Origin: Comamonadaceae bacterium | GTDB lineage: Bacteria; Pseudomonadota; Gammaproteobacteria; Burkholderiales; Burkholderiaceae_C | NCBI GenBank assembly: GCA_021299875.1 | Contig: JAJTEW010000003.1 | Location: forward strand, 1-64,000 | Reading direction: 5' to 3' | DNA length: 64,000 bases | Shown here: positions 8,491 to 17,322 of the stretch, piece by piece | Position numbering within the stretch: position 1 is the stretch's first letter | Layout: the number at the start of each line of letters is the position of its first letter | Translations under genes and position numbers: made by a program | The notes under the pieces: model-generated | Database searches by the model: none | Seen by the model: the letters and a program-made list of their open reading frames with translations, nothing else | Told to the model about the DNA's origin: nothing

Positions 8491-9675
8491 TCATTCAACT
8501 CCATGTAGCAACATCAGACTGTTCATTCGATGAGTGGCCAATTCTGGATGCTCGAGTAGGTTGGCCTTATCGGCTAATCGGAACAACTCTGCCAGATGTT
8601 GAACTGAACGTGTGCTTTGCTGTCCACCAATCATGCTGAAATGGGTTTGGTGACCGTTGAGCCAAGCCATGAAGACCACGCCCGTTTTGTAGTAACGGGT
8701 AGGCGCCATGAAGATGTGGCGTGACAGCGGAACCGTTGGTCCCAAGATGGCGTGAAATGTATCCAGCTTTCCATCGGCCAGAGCAGCCAGTGCCGCACTG
8801 GCTGCTGGTGCAATCGCGTCAAATATGCCCAGCAGCGCGTCGCTTTGCCCATTGACGATGTCAGGTCCAAAACCATCGCCCGCAATCAGTTCGGCATAGT
8901 TGAAGTCGTCACCGGTGTACATGCGCACGCCGGCTGGTAGGCGACGGCGCATGGTGATTTCCTTGTCTTTGTCGAGCAAGGAAATTTTGACGCCATCTAC
9001 CTTCGCAGAGTGCGCTTGAATGATGCCTAAGGCGGTGTTCATGGCTTGCTCTAGATCAGCGCTGCCCCAGTAGCCTTTGAGCGCAGGGTCAAACATGTCG
9101 CCCAGCCAATGAAGCACCACGGGTTGTTTGACCTGACCCAAGATTCGGTCGTAAACGCGCTCATAGTCTGCGGGGCTCTTGGCCACACGCGCCAGTGCCC
9201 GACTGGCCATGATGATGAGTTTGCCCCCCAACTTTTCAATCGCCTCCATTTGAACTTCGTAGGCTGCAATGACTTCATCGACACTACTGACATCGGCCAA
9301 CACCAGATGATCTGTGCCACAGCCAGAGGCCACTTGCGATCCCGGTACATCTTGGGCTGCATCCAGTGTGCGGCGGATCAGTTCCAATGAAGTCGGCCAG
9401 TCCAGACCCATCCCACGCTGCGCGGTGTCCATGGCCTCGGCCACCCCCAGGCCCAAAGACCACAAGTGGCGTCTGTAGGCGATCGTGGCATCCCAATCCA
9501 CCGCACATTGAAGCCAGGGGTCCACCACTGCCAGTGGATCGGACACCACATGTGCTGCCGAGTAGGCCATGCGGTTGAATGGCTTACGGGACTTGGGTTC
9601 TGAAGGCGCGCTGCCGCGCAGTTTGTAGGATTCCAGACCGCGGTTAGCCGTTGGCAGATTCAAAATCAAGGACAC
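8491..9675 (-). CDS. DUF993 family class I aldolase-like barrel protein
   Basis: The sequence strongly resembles the DUF993 family, a group of TIM-barrel proteins related to dihydrodipicolinate synthase. Typical features are the N-terminal Pro-Thr-Ala-x-Arg stretch, Asp-Trp-Asp-Ala-Thr-Ile-Ala-Tyr-Arg-Arg near residue 63, and Gly-Val-Lys-Ile-Ser near residue 230, where the Lys sits at the Schiff-base position of the superfamily. No reaction is established for the family; an aldol cleavage or dehydration of a sugar-acid-like substrate is inference. The start is a GTG with a weak ribosome site. It is the last gene of the twelve-gene minus-strand run, 93 bases after the Bug gene. A second DapA-like protein is encoded at 16240-17322 in the same run. 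Confidence 0.85.
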   Translation of the reverse strand: MSLILNLPTANRGLESYKLRGSAPSEPKSRKPFNRMAYSAAHVVSDPLAVVDPWLQCAVDWDATIAYRRHLWSLGLGVAEAMDTAQRGMGLDWPTSLELIRRTLDAAQDVPGSQVASGCGTDHLVLADVSSVDEVIAAYEVQMEAIEKLGGKLIIMASRALARVAKSPADYERVYDRILGQVKQPVVLHWLGDMFDPALKGYWGSADLEQAMNTALGIIQAHSAKVDGVKISLLDKDKEITMRRRLPAGVRMYTGDDFNYAELIAGDGFGPDIVNGQSDALLGIFDAIAPAASAALAALADGKLDTFHAILGPTVPLSRHIFMAPTRYYKTGVVFMAWLNGHQTHFSMIGGQQSTRSVQHLAELFRLADKANLLEHPELATHRMNSLMLLHGVE

Positions 9676-9768
9676 AGCTTGGCCTTTTGGTGAGGGTGTA
9701 AACGTGTTTGAAAATGGCCGAGCATCAAGCGTCCTAATTGCTTTTCCAAGGCTATTGAATGCTGGCGT

Positions 9769-10749
9769 TCATGGGGCAGGTGAGAGCCCTGCAGCTTTGA
9801 CCAGCACCGCATTGCTTTTGATTTCATCGCGTATGTAGGCGTCAAACTGATCAGGCTTCATGGTCCAGGCATCAGCGCCCAAGGTGTAAAAACGCTCTTT
9901 GACTTCGGCAGTTGCCAAGGCCTTCATGACCTCTTCATTCAATCGGTTGATGATGTCTTTGGGCGTTTTCCCGGGGACCATCATGCCAATCCAAAAATTG
10001 AATTCTGAGCCAGGCACACCGGCTTCTGCAGTGGTCGGCACTTGCGGCAAAGCACTTGCACGCTTGGATGAGCCGACGGCCAATGGGACCAATTGACCGC
10101 TTCGAATTTGACCAATGACGGGCGCTATGGGTGAAAAATAGTAATCGACACGACCAGAGATGACTTCGGTCACCGCTTCGCTGGAACCCTTGAAAGGAAT
10201 GTTGGTGGCTTCGATTTTTGCTGCCAATTTGAATTTTTCAGCGTTCAAATGCGTCGCACTGCCTTGACCAGCTGACGCAAAATTCATTCCCCCTGGCTTG
10301 GTGCGCGCAGCAGTCAGCAATTCTTGCAGCGTCTTGATGTTCTTGGCAGGGGACATGACCAACACATTGGGTGTACTTGAAATCGGGGTTACGCCTGCAA
10401 AGTCGGTCACTGTGTCAAACGGCAACTTGGCAAAAGTCGAAGGACTGACGGTGTGCGATGAGGAGTGAATCATGATGGTGTATCCATCAGATGCAGCCGT
10501 GGCGACCACTTGCTGACCAATGGTGCCGCTTGCGCCTCCACGGTTATCAATCACCAGAGGTTGCCCCATGCTCTGGCTCATCTTGTCTGAAATCGCGCGG
10601 GCAATGATGTCGGTCGTGCTGCCAGGCGCAAATGGCACGACCACTCTGATCGGTTTGTTGGGATAGGCCCCTTGAGCATTGGCGGTCCATGGGGCCAGCA
10701 GCGCCATGCAGGTCATGGATATCAGAGCTGTTCGTTGAGATGTTTTCAT
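9769..10749 (-). CDS. Bug-family (TctC-like) periplasmic solute receptor
   Basis: A signal peptide ending in Thr-Ala-Asn-Ala-Gln is followed by Tyr-Pro-Asn-Lys-Pro-Ile-Arg and the ligand loop Pro-Phe-Ala-Pro-Gly-Ser-Thr-Thr-Asp, all typical of Bug receptors of about 326 residues. The start at 10749 has GGAGAC a few bases upstream. It lies between the second enolase-superfamily gene and the DUF993 gene in the long minus-strand operon, which also carries a complete tctCBA set; two receptors with one permease in one operon is unusual and may widen the range of ligands. The ligand is not known. Confidence 0.9.
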   Translation of the reverse strand: MKTSQRTALISMTCMALLAPWTANAQGAYPNKPIRVVVPFAPGSTTDIIARAISDKMSQSMGQPLVIDNRGGASGTIGQQVVATAASDGYTIMIHSSSHTVSPSTFAKLPFDTVTDFAGVTPISSTPNVLVMSPAKNIKTLQELLTAARTKPGGMNFASAGQGSATHLNAEKFKLAAKIEATNIPFKGSSEAVTEVISGRVDYYFSPIAPVIGQIRSGQLVPLAVGSSKRASALPQVPTTAEAGVPGSEFNFWIGMMVPGKTPKDIINRLNEEVMKALATAEVKERFYTLGADAWTMKPDQFDAYIRDEIKSNAVLVKAAGLSPAP

Positions 10750-10807
10750 GTTGTCTCCAGATGGTTGACTTCAGACGGTGAGGGTATCGCGATATTTCAC
10801 TGTTTTT

Positions 10808-12214
10808 TCACAGGGCTTGCATGGCAGAAAAATCGGGCATCACAGCACTGGCGTAGCCGGGTGCAACAAGCGAGGCGATGTGGAGCTGGCCTTCTCGGAT
10901 GCGCAGGCGGGCAGCGCCGTGGCTGTATTCGTACAAGTCTGGGTGAGCCTTACAAAAGGCGGCTTGTTCGGCTTGGGGGCGCGATTGCAGGCCATTCACA
11001 TAATGGTGGCCATTGCGCTCGACATGGGTCACGCCAATCAGGTTGACCAGGGCCAGATCCTGCTGCACTGACAGACCGGCTTGCACCGTCAGGTCTTCGG
11101 CCGACATGAAATAGCGCCCTGGCGCCGATGCTGCTTCGTTCCAGGCGGCGCAGCGTGCCGCATTCAGGAGCGAACGGTACACCCCTTTGCAGGTTTTGCT
11201 GGAAATGCCGGTGTAGCCGCGTTCGCGGGCCATCACAAAGGTGTCGAGCAGGCCATCGGATTCGTCCACGATGACGGGCATGCCCAAGTCCAGTTGGTTC
11301 AGGTCCACATCCAGCGCGTGCAGGCGGTTAATGGGTTGTTCGATGAACAGGATGCTCGCCACCAGCCGTTGCAGGGAGGGTTGGGCGCGCATGCGTGTGA
11401 GCAGTTCGAGAAGTTGCTCTGCGCTTTGGTATTGCTCGTTGCCGTCCAGCGTGGCGTGGTAGTGCTCGGGCAGGCTGTCCAGCACGGAGGCGATCGCGCA
11501 CAGCCGATCGATGTCGGCGTCGATGCGGCCGCTGACCTTGAGTTTGTAATACCGGTGGCCGTAGACCTGCAGCACTTCTTGCAAGGTTTCGGGCAGACCG
11601 TCGTGGACGGGCTCGGTCACGTCTTGCCGCGTGATGGCGTCCAGCAGGCCCACGGTGTGCCGCGCGTGCAGAGTTGAGGCAGGCTTGAGGCTGGACAAAA
11701 AGCGGGCCAGGTTCAAGCCCTGAAAGGAGGGCATGCGTTCGTCCATGCCAAGGGTGTTGTGCTGCACAGCGGCATAAAACGATTGGCCCAGGGCCCGGCA
11801 CAGAGCGTCGATCAGGGCGCGGTCAATCAGCGCAGGGCCATAGTTGGCCAGCAGTGGGTTGAGGTTTTCTGCGGCGCAGGCTCGAAGGTGGGCTTCGTGG
11901 TGGCGTGCGAAGTGACCAAAGGCGGTGTCGGGGCTGCTATCGGCCAAATAGGCGGCTTTGGCCAGTCGCAGCACAAGCCGTTCTTGCTCGAAGTTGTCTT
12001 CGTCGCTGAGCTGGGTGTTTTTATCGAACCATTTGGGCACGATCATTTCGGCCGAAGCTCCACAGTGGCTTTGGCCATCGGGCATGACGATGCGCGCCCG
12101 CACAAATGCCTGAAAACACTGGCGCAGCGTGACCACGCCAAAGCGAAAGGGCATGCGCAGGACCACCGGAATTTCAAGCAGTTCAATCTCGGCAATGCGA
12201 AAGATGGGTGGCAT
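10808..12214 (-). CDS. Enolase superfamily enzyme, large uncharacterised subgroup
   Basis: At 468 residues this is about 100 longer than a usual mandelate racemase-type protein. The barrel motifs are still clear: Tyr-Lys-Leu-Lys-Val (about 235), the metal ligands Asp in Asp-Gly-Asn-Glu-Gln, Glu in Ile-Glu-Gln-Pro and Asp-Glu in Val-Asp-Glu-Ser-Asp, then Ser-Lys-Thr-Cys-Lys-Gly and a Ser-Ala-Glu-Asp near the end. This points to a magnesium enzyme that abstracts the proton next to a carboxylate, most often in dehydration or epimerisation of acid sugars. It does not closely match a subgroup I can name. The neighbours (sugar isomerase-like barrel, DapA-like lyases, Tct transporter) fit an acid-sugar-like pathway, which is inference. 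Confidence 0.82.
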   Translation of the reverse strand: MPPIFRIAEIELLEIPVVLRMPFRFGVVTLRQCFQAFVRARIVMPDGQSHCGASAEMIVPKWFDKNTQLSDEDNFEQERLVLRLAKAAYLADSSPDTAFGHFARHHEAHLRACAAENLNPLLANYGPALIDRALIDALCRALGQSFYAAVQHNTLGMDERMPSFQGLNLARFLSSLKPASTLHARHTVGLLDAITRQDVTEPVHDGLPETLQEVLQVYGHRYYKLKVSGRIDADIDRLCAIASVLDSLPEHYHATLDGNEQYQSAEQLLELLTRMRAQPSLQRLVASILFIEQPINRLHALDVDLNQLDLGMPVIVDESDGLLDTFVMARERGYTGISSKTCKGVYRSLLNAARCAAWNEAASAPGRYFMSAEDLTVQAGLSVQQDLALVNLIGVTHVERNGHHYVNGLQSRPQAEQAAFCKAHPDLYEYSHGAARLRIREGQLHIASLVAPGYASAVMPDFSAMQAL

Positions 12215-12231
12215 GCTGGGTGTCTCGGGTT

Positions 12232-13092
12232 TCAGGGCGAAGGGGGCTTCTGGCGAGTAAGGGGCGCTGCGTTTTCTAGCAGGCCTTTGAGGTAGGCGGC
12301 TGACCAGGCGGCGCAGCCAGGGCCATCGGGAAAATAATCAAATGGCTCGACCGCCACCACACCGCTGTAAGCCTGCTGGCGCAGGGCCGCCAAGATGGGG
12401 CCAAATTGCATCTGGCCCTGGCCGGGAGCGCGGCGGTTGGGGTCGTTCAACTGCACATGCGCCATGACGCCCTGAGGCATCCACAGCGCAATCAGATCTG
12501 GCATGGACAGGCTTTCGGCCAGGCCAGCCGAGCTGGTATCCAGCATGGTTTTGAAAAATGGGTTGTCGATGTGTTGCACCACCGCTGCGGCCTGGGCCAC
12601 GGTGTTGATGAGCGAGGTCTGGTCGGCAGACAGGGGCTCCAGACAATAGGTCACGCCAAAGTTTTGCGCGGTTTGCGCCACCTTGGCCAGCACGTCTTGC
12701 GCCAGCGCCAGGGCTTGATCATGGGTTTGCCCCGGGTGGATACTGCGCTGTTTGGGTGAGCCGTGAACCAGATAACGCCCGCCCATGGCGGCGCAAATCT
12801 CGCACAGGTGGTTCAAAAAGTCGGTGGTGGCCTGGCGCACCTGGGCGACCGGGTGGGTGATGGACAAACCCTCTGGCTTCACCAGCAGCCAATGCAAGCC
12901 GGTGATCACCAGGCCATGGTCAGCCGCCACTTGGGCATATTGCCGGGCTTGGGCAGTGGTCAAACTTTCGGGGGTGTCGGTCAGGGTGAAGGGGGCAAGC
13001 TCGAGCCCCATGTAGCCCATGTCACGGGCCATCTGGCATTGCGCCGCAAATGGCATGGGCGCCAGTACTTCGTTGCACAGGGCGATCTTCAT
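12232..13092 (-). CDS. Sugar phosphate isomerase/epimerase-like TIM barrel protein
   Basis: The 286-residue protein starts with Met-Lys-Ile-Ala-Leu-Cys-Asn-Glu and has the spaced acidic and His residues of the xylose isomerase-like/AP endonuclease 2 barrel: Glu-Leu-Ala-Pro-Phe, Gly-Leu-His-Trp-Leu, Val-His-Gly-Ser, Cys-Leu-Glu-Pro-Leu, Met-Leu-Asp-Thr-Ser, His-Val-Gln-Leu-Asn-Asp and Val-Ala-Val-Glu-Pro-Phe near the C-terminus. These usually bind two divalent metals and act on ketoses or hydroxy acids. Its start overlaps the tctA stop by four bases (ATGA) and the enolase-superfamily gene follows after 17 bases, so it is embedded in the operon. The exact reaction is unknown. Confidence 0.85.
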   Translation of the reverse strand: MKIALCNEVLAPMPFAAQCQMARDMGYMGLELAPFTLTDTPESLTTAQARQYAQVAADHGLVITGLHWLLVKPEGLSITHPVAQVRQATTDFLNHLCEICAAMGGRYLVHGSPKQRSIHPGQTHDQALALAQDVLAKVAQTAQNFGVTYCLEPLSADQTSLINTVAQAAAVVQHIDNPFFKTMLDTSSAGLAESLSMPDLIALWMPQGVMAHVQLNDPNRRAPGQGQMQFGPILAALRQQAYSGVVAVEPFDYFPDGPGCAAWSAAYLKGLLENAAPLTRQKPPSP

Positions 13093-14582
13093 GAGCTTTG
13101 GCGCTTAAAAAGGTTTTTCATGAAAGGCGCACGCATCAGCACGATGATGGCGATCAGCGCAAAAATGGAGCCGGCAATCGGGCGGGTGAAGAAGGGTGTC
13201 AGATCGCCGTCGGACAAGACCAGCCCCCGGCGCAGGCTTTTTTCCATCAGATCGCCCAACACAATGCCCAAAACCAGAGGGGCCACCGGGAATTTGTATT
13301 GGCGCAGCACATAGCCCAGCACACCAAAGAACAGCATGGTCCACACGTCAAACAGGCGCGATGACAACGCATAGGTACCCACCACGCACAGCACAAAAAT
13401 CATGGGCACGATGATGGTGGTGGGCACGCGCAGCACCTTGACCAGCAACTTGGTCAAGACCAGGCCATAGATCAGGATGCCGATGGTGGCCAGCAGCATC
13501 ATGGCGACCACGTCGTAAACAAACTGGGGTGACTCCAGCATGATCATGGGGCCGGGTTTAATGCCGTGGATGAGCATGGCCGCCATCAGCACCGCCGCTG
13601 GTGCCGAGCCCGGGATTTGCAAGGTCAGCACAGGGATGATGGCCCCGGGCACACAGGCGTTGTCACCGGTTTCGGCCGCCATCAGGCCTTCGATAGAGCC
13701 TTTGCCAAATTTTTCTTTTTCCTTGCTGGCCCGTTTGGCGGCAGCATAAGAAGACCAGGCGGCCACGTCTTCGCCAACACCCGGAACAATGCCAATGAAG
13801 GTCCCAATCATGCCGGAGCGAAAAATCGTGCGCCGGTACTGAAACACGTCCTTGAGTTTGGGGATGACGGTGTCAAAGGGGTTGATTTTGGGGACGGGGC
13901 GCCTTTCTTTCATGGCCACCAGAATCTCGGCAAAACCAAAAGCGCCCACCAGCGCCGGCACCAATGAAAAGCCACCGGCCAGGTCACGGTTGCCAAAGGA
14001 AAAGCGCTCGAAGGCATGGAGGCCGTCTTGCCCGATGGTGGCGATGAACAAACCTGCAAAGCCGCAGATCCAACCTTTGAGTGCATCGCCGCCGGTCAAT
14101 GTGGCCGAGATGATGACGCCAAACACGGCGAGCCAGAAAAATTCATAGGCGCCGAATTTGAGCGCAACGTCACCCAACAAGGGCGTGAACAGGGCCAGAA
14201 AGAACATGCCGATCAAGGTGCCCAGCACCGAACCGGTGGTGGCAATGCCCATGGCGCGGCCCGCATGCCCTTGGCGTGCCAAGGCGTAGCCGTCCAGGCA
14301 GCTGGCGGCCGAAGCCGGGGTGCCAGGGATGTTGAGCAAGATGGCACTGCGGCTGCCACCGTAGATGGCCCCCACGTAGGTGCAGATCAGGATCAAAAGC
14401 GCTTGGCTCGAGGGCAGTTTGATGGTCAGGGTGGTCATGAGCGCCACACCCATGGTGGCGGTCAGGCCCGGCAGGGCGCCGATGATCACACCGACCAGCG
14501 ATGAGGCCAGCGCCATGAACACCGATTCGAGCGTCATGAACGACGCCAGCGAGTGTCCAAATGCAAAGAGTCCATCAAACAT
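13089..14582 (-). CDS. tctA: Tripartite tricarboxylate transporter, large permease TctA
   Basis: The protein of about 497 residues is a polytopic membrane protein with the TctA signatures Gly-Ala-Leu-Pro-Gly-Leu-Thr-Ala-Thr near residue 38 and Tyr-Gly-Gly-Ser-Arg-Ser-Ala-Ile-Leu-Leu-Asn-Ile-Pro-Gly-Thr near residue 75, a second Pro-Gly-Val-Gly-Glu-Asp motif in the C-terminal half, and about eleven to twelve hydrophobic segments. With TctB and TctC it forms a sodium-driven uptake system for carboxylates. I use the ATG at 14582, which overlaps the tctB stop as TGATG; a GTG one codon upstream is equally possible. It is translationally coupled to tctB before it and to the isomerase-like gene after it. 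Confidence 0.95.
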   Translation of the reverse strand: MFDGLFAFGHSLASFMTLESVFMALASSLVGVIIGALPGLTATMGVALMTTLTIKLPSSQALLILICTYVGAIYGGSRSAILLNIPGTPASAASCLDGYALARQGHAGRAMGIATTGSVLGTLIGMFFLALFTPLLGDVALKFGAYEFFWLAVFGVIISATLTGGDALKGWICGFAGLFIATIGQDGLHAFERFSFGNRDLAGGFSLVPALVGAFGFAEILVAMKERRPVPKINPFDTVIPKLKDVFQYRRTIFRSGMIGTFIGIVPGVGEDVAAWSSYAAAKRASKEKEKFGKGSIEGLMAAETGDNACVPGAIIPVLTLQIPGSAPAAVLMAAMLIHGIKPGPMIMLESPQFVYDVVAMMLLATIGILIYGLVLTKLLVKVLRVPTTIIVPMIFVLCVVGTYALSSRLFDVWTMLFFGVLGYVLRQYKFPVAPLVLGIVLGDLMEKSLRRGLVLSDGDLTPFFTRPIAGSIFALIAIIVLMRAPFMKNLFKRQSS

Positions 14583-15112
14583 CACGGCAACCTGACCAAA
14601 AAGATGTATTCAAAAGACAGCGCCACCAGCAGGCTCCAACAGCCGCCATAGATGGCTGCGCGCACCCACTGGGCGTTGGCCGATCGGCCCAACTCGATTT
14701 GCCGTTGACGGTCCAGCACCCCTATGAAGACGGTGATGAACAAGAAGGTGCCCAGCATGAAAGGCACGCCTTTGCCCACCAGCACCAGCGCATAAAACAT
14801 GGACCAGCCAAACACCAGCGCCATGTGCCGCAACAAGGTGGGGTCTTGGACTTTGGCCAAGGCTGCGGGTGCTTGCCAGCCGCCCTGAGCCCAGGCCCGA
14901 ATCAAGAGCACCAAGCCCAACACCGTGATGGCGCAGCCCAGAAAAAAGGGCACCAAGCCTGGAACTTCATAGGGGTTGATGCTGAGCTTTTCGAGCCGGT
15001 CCATGCGCCAAGCGCCAATGCTCACCGCCAAGCCAAAGGCCACACACAGCACCGCCGCGATCAAGTCCTCGCGGGGTGATGTCACTTCTTCGTCTTCTAC
15101 TTCCATGCTCAT
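14582..15112 (-). CDS. tctB: Tripartite tricarboxylate transporter, small permease TctB
   Basis: The 176-residue protein has an acidic N-terminal tail and four hydrophobic segments, with the spacing and low conservation normal for TctB. Identification rests largely on its place between tctC (53 bases upstream) and tctA (overlapping). It anchors the transporter together with TctA in the inner membrane. Confidence 0.9.
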   Translation of the reverse strand: MSMEVEDEEVTSPREDLIAAVLCVAFGLAVSIGAWRMDRLEKLSINPYEVPGLVPFFLGCAITVLGLVLLIRAWAQGGWQAPAALAKVQDPTLLRHMALVFGWSMFYALVLVGKGVPFMLGTFLFITVFIGVLDRQRQIELGRSANAQWVRAAIYGGCWSLLVALSFEYIFLVRLP

Positions 15113-15164
15113 GGCCGGCCTTTGTCAAAGTGGGGCAGGCCAGCGCCTGCCCCATGTGGTGCCG

Positions 15165-16172
15165 TCAGGGTTTGGCGATGCCCACGGTGTCGGGCGACAC
15201 CTTGGTTTTGCCACCGTTGTGCAACAGCCAGGCGTTGGCTTGCACGGCGGGAAAGGCCGCCGCTTGTGCGGCCTCACCACTGGCGGGACCAAAGAAGGCG
15301 CCCCGGTTCACGGCGTATTTCTTGATGGCTTCGTTGTTGGCGATCTGGGTGGACCAGATGCGTTCGACCGTGGCCACCACTTCGGCAGGCACACCTTTGG
15401 GAATAAAGATGCCAAAGTAGTTGGCCGGGGCCTTGAAGTTGGCGAGGGTCTTGGAGATCGGCTCGATCACGCCATGCCCTTCAATCTCAAGCGGTTTGTC
15501 CGACACGGTGGCCAGGGGGCGCAGCCGTTTGCCGCGGATCATTTCGGCTTGCTCGACGGCCAGTTGTGAGGTGGCATCGGTCTCGCCGGACACGGTGGCG
15601 ATCACGGCCGGGTTGCCGCCGTCATAGGTGACATGGCGGTACTTGTTGCCCGTGACGGCCACGATAGCTTCCATTGCGTTGTGTCCCCCCGAGGTCACGC
15701 CGGCCGTGGCCACCTTGATGTCGGATTTGGTTTTCATCGCATCGAGAAATTGACCGATGTTTTGATAGGGTGTGGATGGGTTCACGCTGATGACGGCGAT
15801 GTTGGCCACATGCAAAAACAGGTGCCAGTCCTTGATGCCGGCATTGAGCATGCCCAGGGCCTGGTAGGTGCCCAAGTCTTGCGCCGCGCCTGCGGTCCAG
15901 GTGTAGCCATCCCGCGGGGCTTCCCAGGCGTTCTTGCTGCCAATTGAGCCCGAGGCACCGGGTTGGTTGACCACCACGATTTTTTGACCCAAGGTTTTTT
16001 CAATCTCGGCCGCTGCGATGCGGGTGATCTGGTCGGTGGAGCCGCCTGCGGCCCAGGGCACGATCAGGTTGATGGGCTTGTTGGGTTTCCAGGTGGCTTG
16101 CGCCATGGCGCTGGCGCCTGTGCCCAGGGCGAGTCCCAGGGCGATGGCTTGAATCAATGTCCGCTTTTTCAT
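15165..16172 (-). CDS. tctC: Tripartite tricarboxylate transporter receptor TctC (Bug family)
   Basis: A signal peptide ending in Ala-Met-Ala-Gln-Ala is followed by Lys-Pro-Asn-Lys-Pro-Ile-Asn and the ligand loop Pro-Trp-Ala-Ala-Gly-Gly-Ser-Thr-Asp. The 335-residue length is standard. The start has GGAGACAG seven bases upstream. It heads the tctCBA block of the twelve-gene run and is the most likely cognate receptor of the TctAB permease. A 67-base gap separates it from the DapA-like gene upstream, enough for an internal promoter, though none is obvious. Confidence 0.93.
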   Translation of the reverse strand: MKKRTLIQAIALGLALGTGASAMAQATWKPNKPINLIVPWAAGGSTDQITRIAAAEIEKTLGQKIVVVNQPGASGSIGSKNAWEAPRDGYTWTAGAAQDLGTYQALGMLNAGIKDWHLFLHVANIAVISVNPSTPYQNIGQFLDAMKTKSDIKVATAGVTSGGHNAMEAIVAVTGNKYRHVTYDGGNPAVIATVSGETDATSQLAVEQAEMIRGKRLRPLATVSDKPLEIEGHGVIEPISKTLANFKAPANYFGIFIPKGVPAEVVATVERIWSTQIANNEAIKKYAVNRGAFFGPASGEAAQAAAFPAVQANAWLLHNGGKTKVSPDTVGIAKP

Positions 16173-16239
16173 TGCTGTCTCCTCATTTCATGGATCAAAG
16201 TTTAAAAACAAGCTGTCTTGCAACAGCCACACGAAAACG

Positions 16240-17322
16240 CTAAGCACCCAGCCATCGGGCCAGGTGCTGGGCTACAAAATCGTCATCGGTCAAGTCTGGG
16301 TAAGCTTGGCTGACCCGGGTGATTTCTTCGGCTTGTCCTGGGCTCAGGGCCTCGTGCGGGTCGAGGCACCAGATGCCTTCGAGCAAGCCCTGGCGGCGCA
16401 AGACTTCGTGGCAACCGGCGATGCAACCGGCAAAGTCATGGGCCACATCGAACAGGGCGCTGTTGCCATCGGTGACTTGCGAATCCAGGGCCAGCAGCTG
16501 AGCCGATACGTGTTCTCGTGCGGCTTCCTGCTGGCAACGCTCCAACAGCGCAACCGCCTTGCGGGTCCAGACGCTCCAATGCCCCAGCAGGCCCCCACGG
16601 ATGCGCACTTGCACGGATTCGGCGCCGCGCTTGACGTGAAAAGGTGTCACCAGGTCCAGCACGATGTGGTCGTCGTTGCCGGTGTACAGCGTGATGCGGT
16701 CTTCGGCATGGGCTGCGACCACGCCGCGAATCACGTCCAGTGTGCGGTAACGGTTGAAGGGTGCGATCTTGATGGCCACGACTTGTTCGATGCGGGCAAA
16801 GGCTTCCCAGAAGTCGGCCGACAGCACCACGCCACCCACAGCGGGCTGCAGGTAGAAACCCACCAGCGGAATGACCTGCGCCACCGCACGGCAGTGCGCC
16901 AGGATCTCGGTTTCGCTGGCGCCGCGCAGGGCCGCTAGGCTGAGCAGGCCTGCGTGGTAGCCCATGGCTTTGGCCGTGGCGGCTTCGGCGCAGGCTTGCT
17001 GGGTGGGACCGGCCACGCCTGCAATCATGGCCAAGGGGCGCTTGCCGCCCAATGGCGTCCAGTCGTGGGCCGTTTGCATGGCCATTTCCAGCACGGGGGT
17101 GTAAAGGCCGTTTTCACGGATGGCAAATTGGGTGGTGTGCACACCCACGGCCAGGCCGCCAGAGCCAGCATCGAGGTAGTAGCGGCTGAGCGCCCTTTGT
17201 CTGCGGGGGTCAAGCTGGCGTTGGGCATTGAGGGCCAGCGGGTGCGCCGGAATCACCGCACCTTGGCGCAAAACCTGCGACACGGCTGCGGGCAACAAGC
17301 TGGACAAATCAGTAGTGGCCAT
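16240..17322 (-). CDS. DapA-like (dihydrodipicolinate synthase family) lyase or aldolase
   Basis: The 360-residue protein has the DapA-type barrel. A start such as Ile-Pro-Ala-His-Pro-Leu-Ala-Leu replaces the usual N-terminal strand, Ala-Gly-Val-Ala-Gly-Pro-Thr stands at the second strand, and Val-Ala-Ile-Lys-Ile-Ala-Pro (about residue 185) places a Lys at the Schiff-base position. The C-terminal 100 residues are longer than in DapA itself. Members of this branch cleave or dehydrate keto acids, so lysine synthesis is not implied. The start lies 14 bases inside the end of the epimerase gene, indicating tight coupling. With the DUF993 protein it makes two Schiff-base barrels in one operon. Confidence 0.82.
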   Translation of the reverse strand: MATTDLSSLLPAAVSQVLRQGAVIPAHPLALNAQRQLDPRRQRALSRYYLDAGSGGLAVGVHTTQFAIRENGLYTPVLEMAMQTAHDWTPLGGKRPLAMIAGVAGPTQQACAEAATAKAMGYHAGLLSLAALRGASETEILAHCRAVAQVIPLVGFYLQPAVGGVVLSADFWEAFARIEQVVAIKIAPFNRYRTLDVIRGVVAAHAEDRITLYTGNDDHIVLDLVTPFHVKRGAESVQVRIRGGLLGHWSVWTRKAVALLERCQQEAAREHVSAQLLALDSQVTDGNSALFDVAHDFAGCIAGCHEVLRRQGLLEGIWCLDPHEALSPGQAEEITRVSQAYPDLTDDDFVAQHLARWLGA

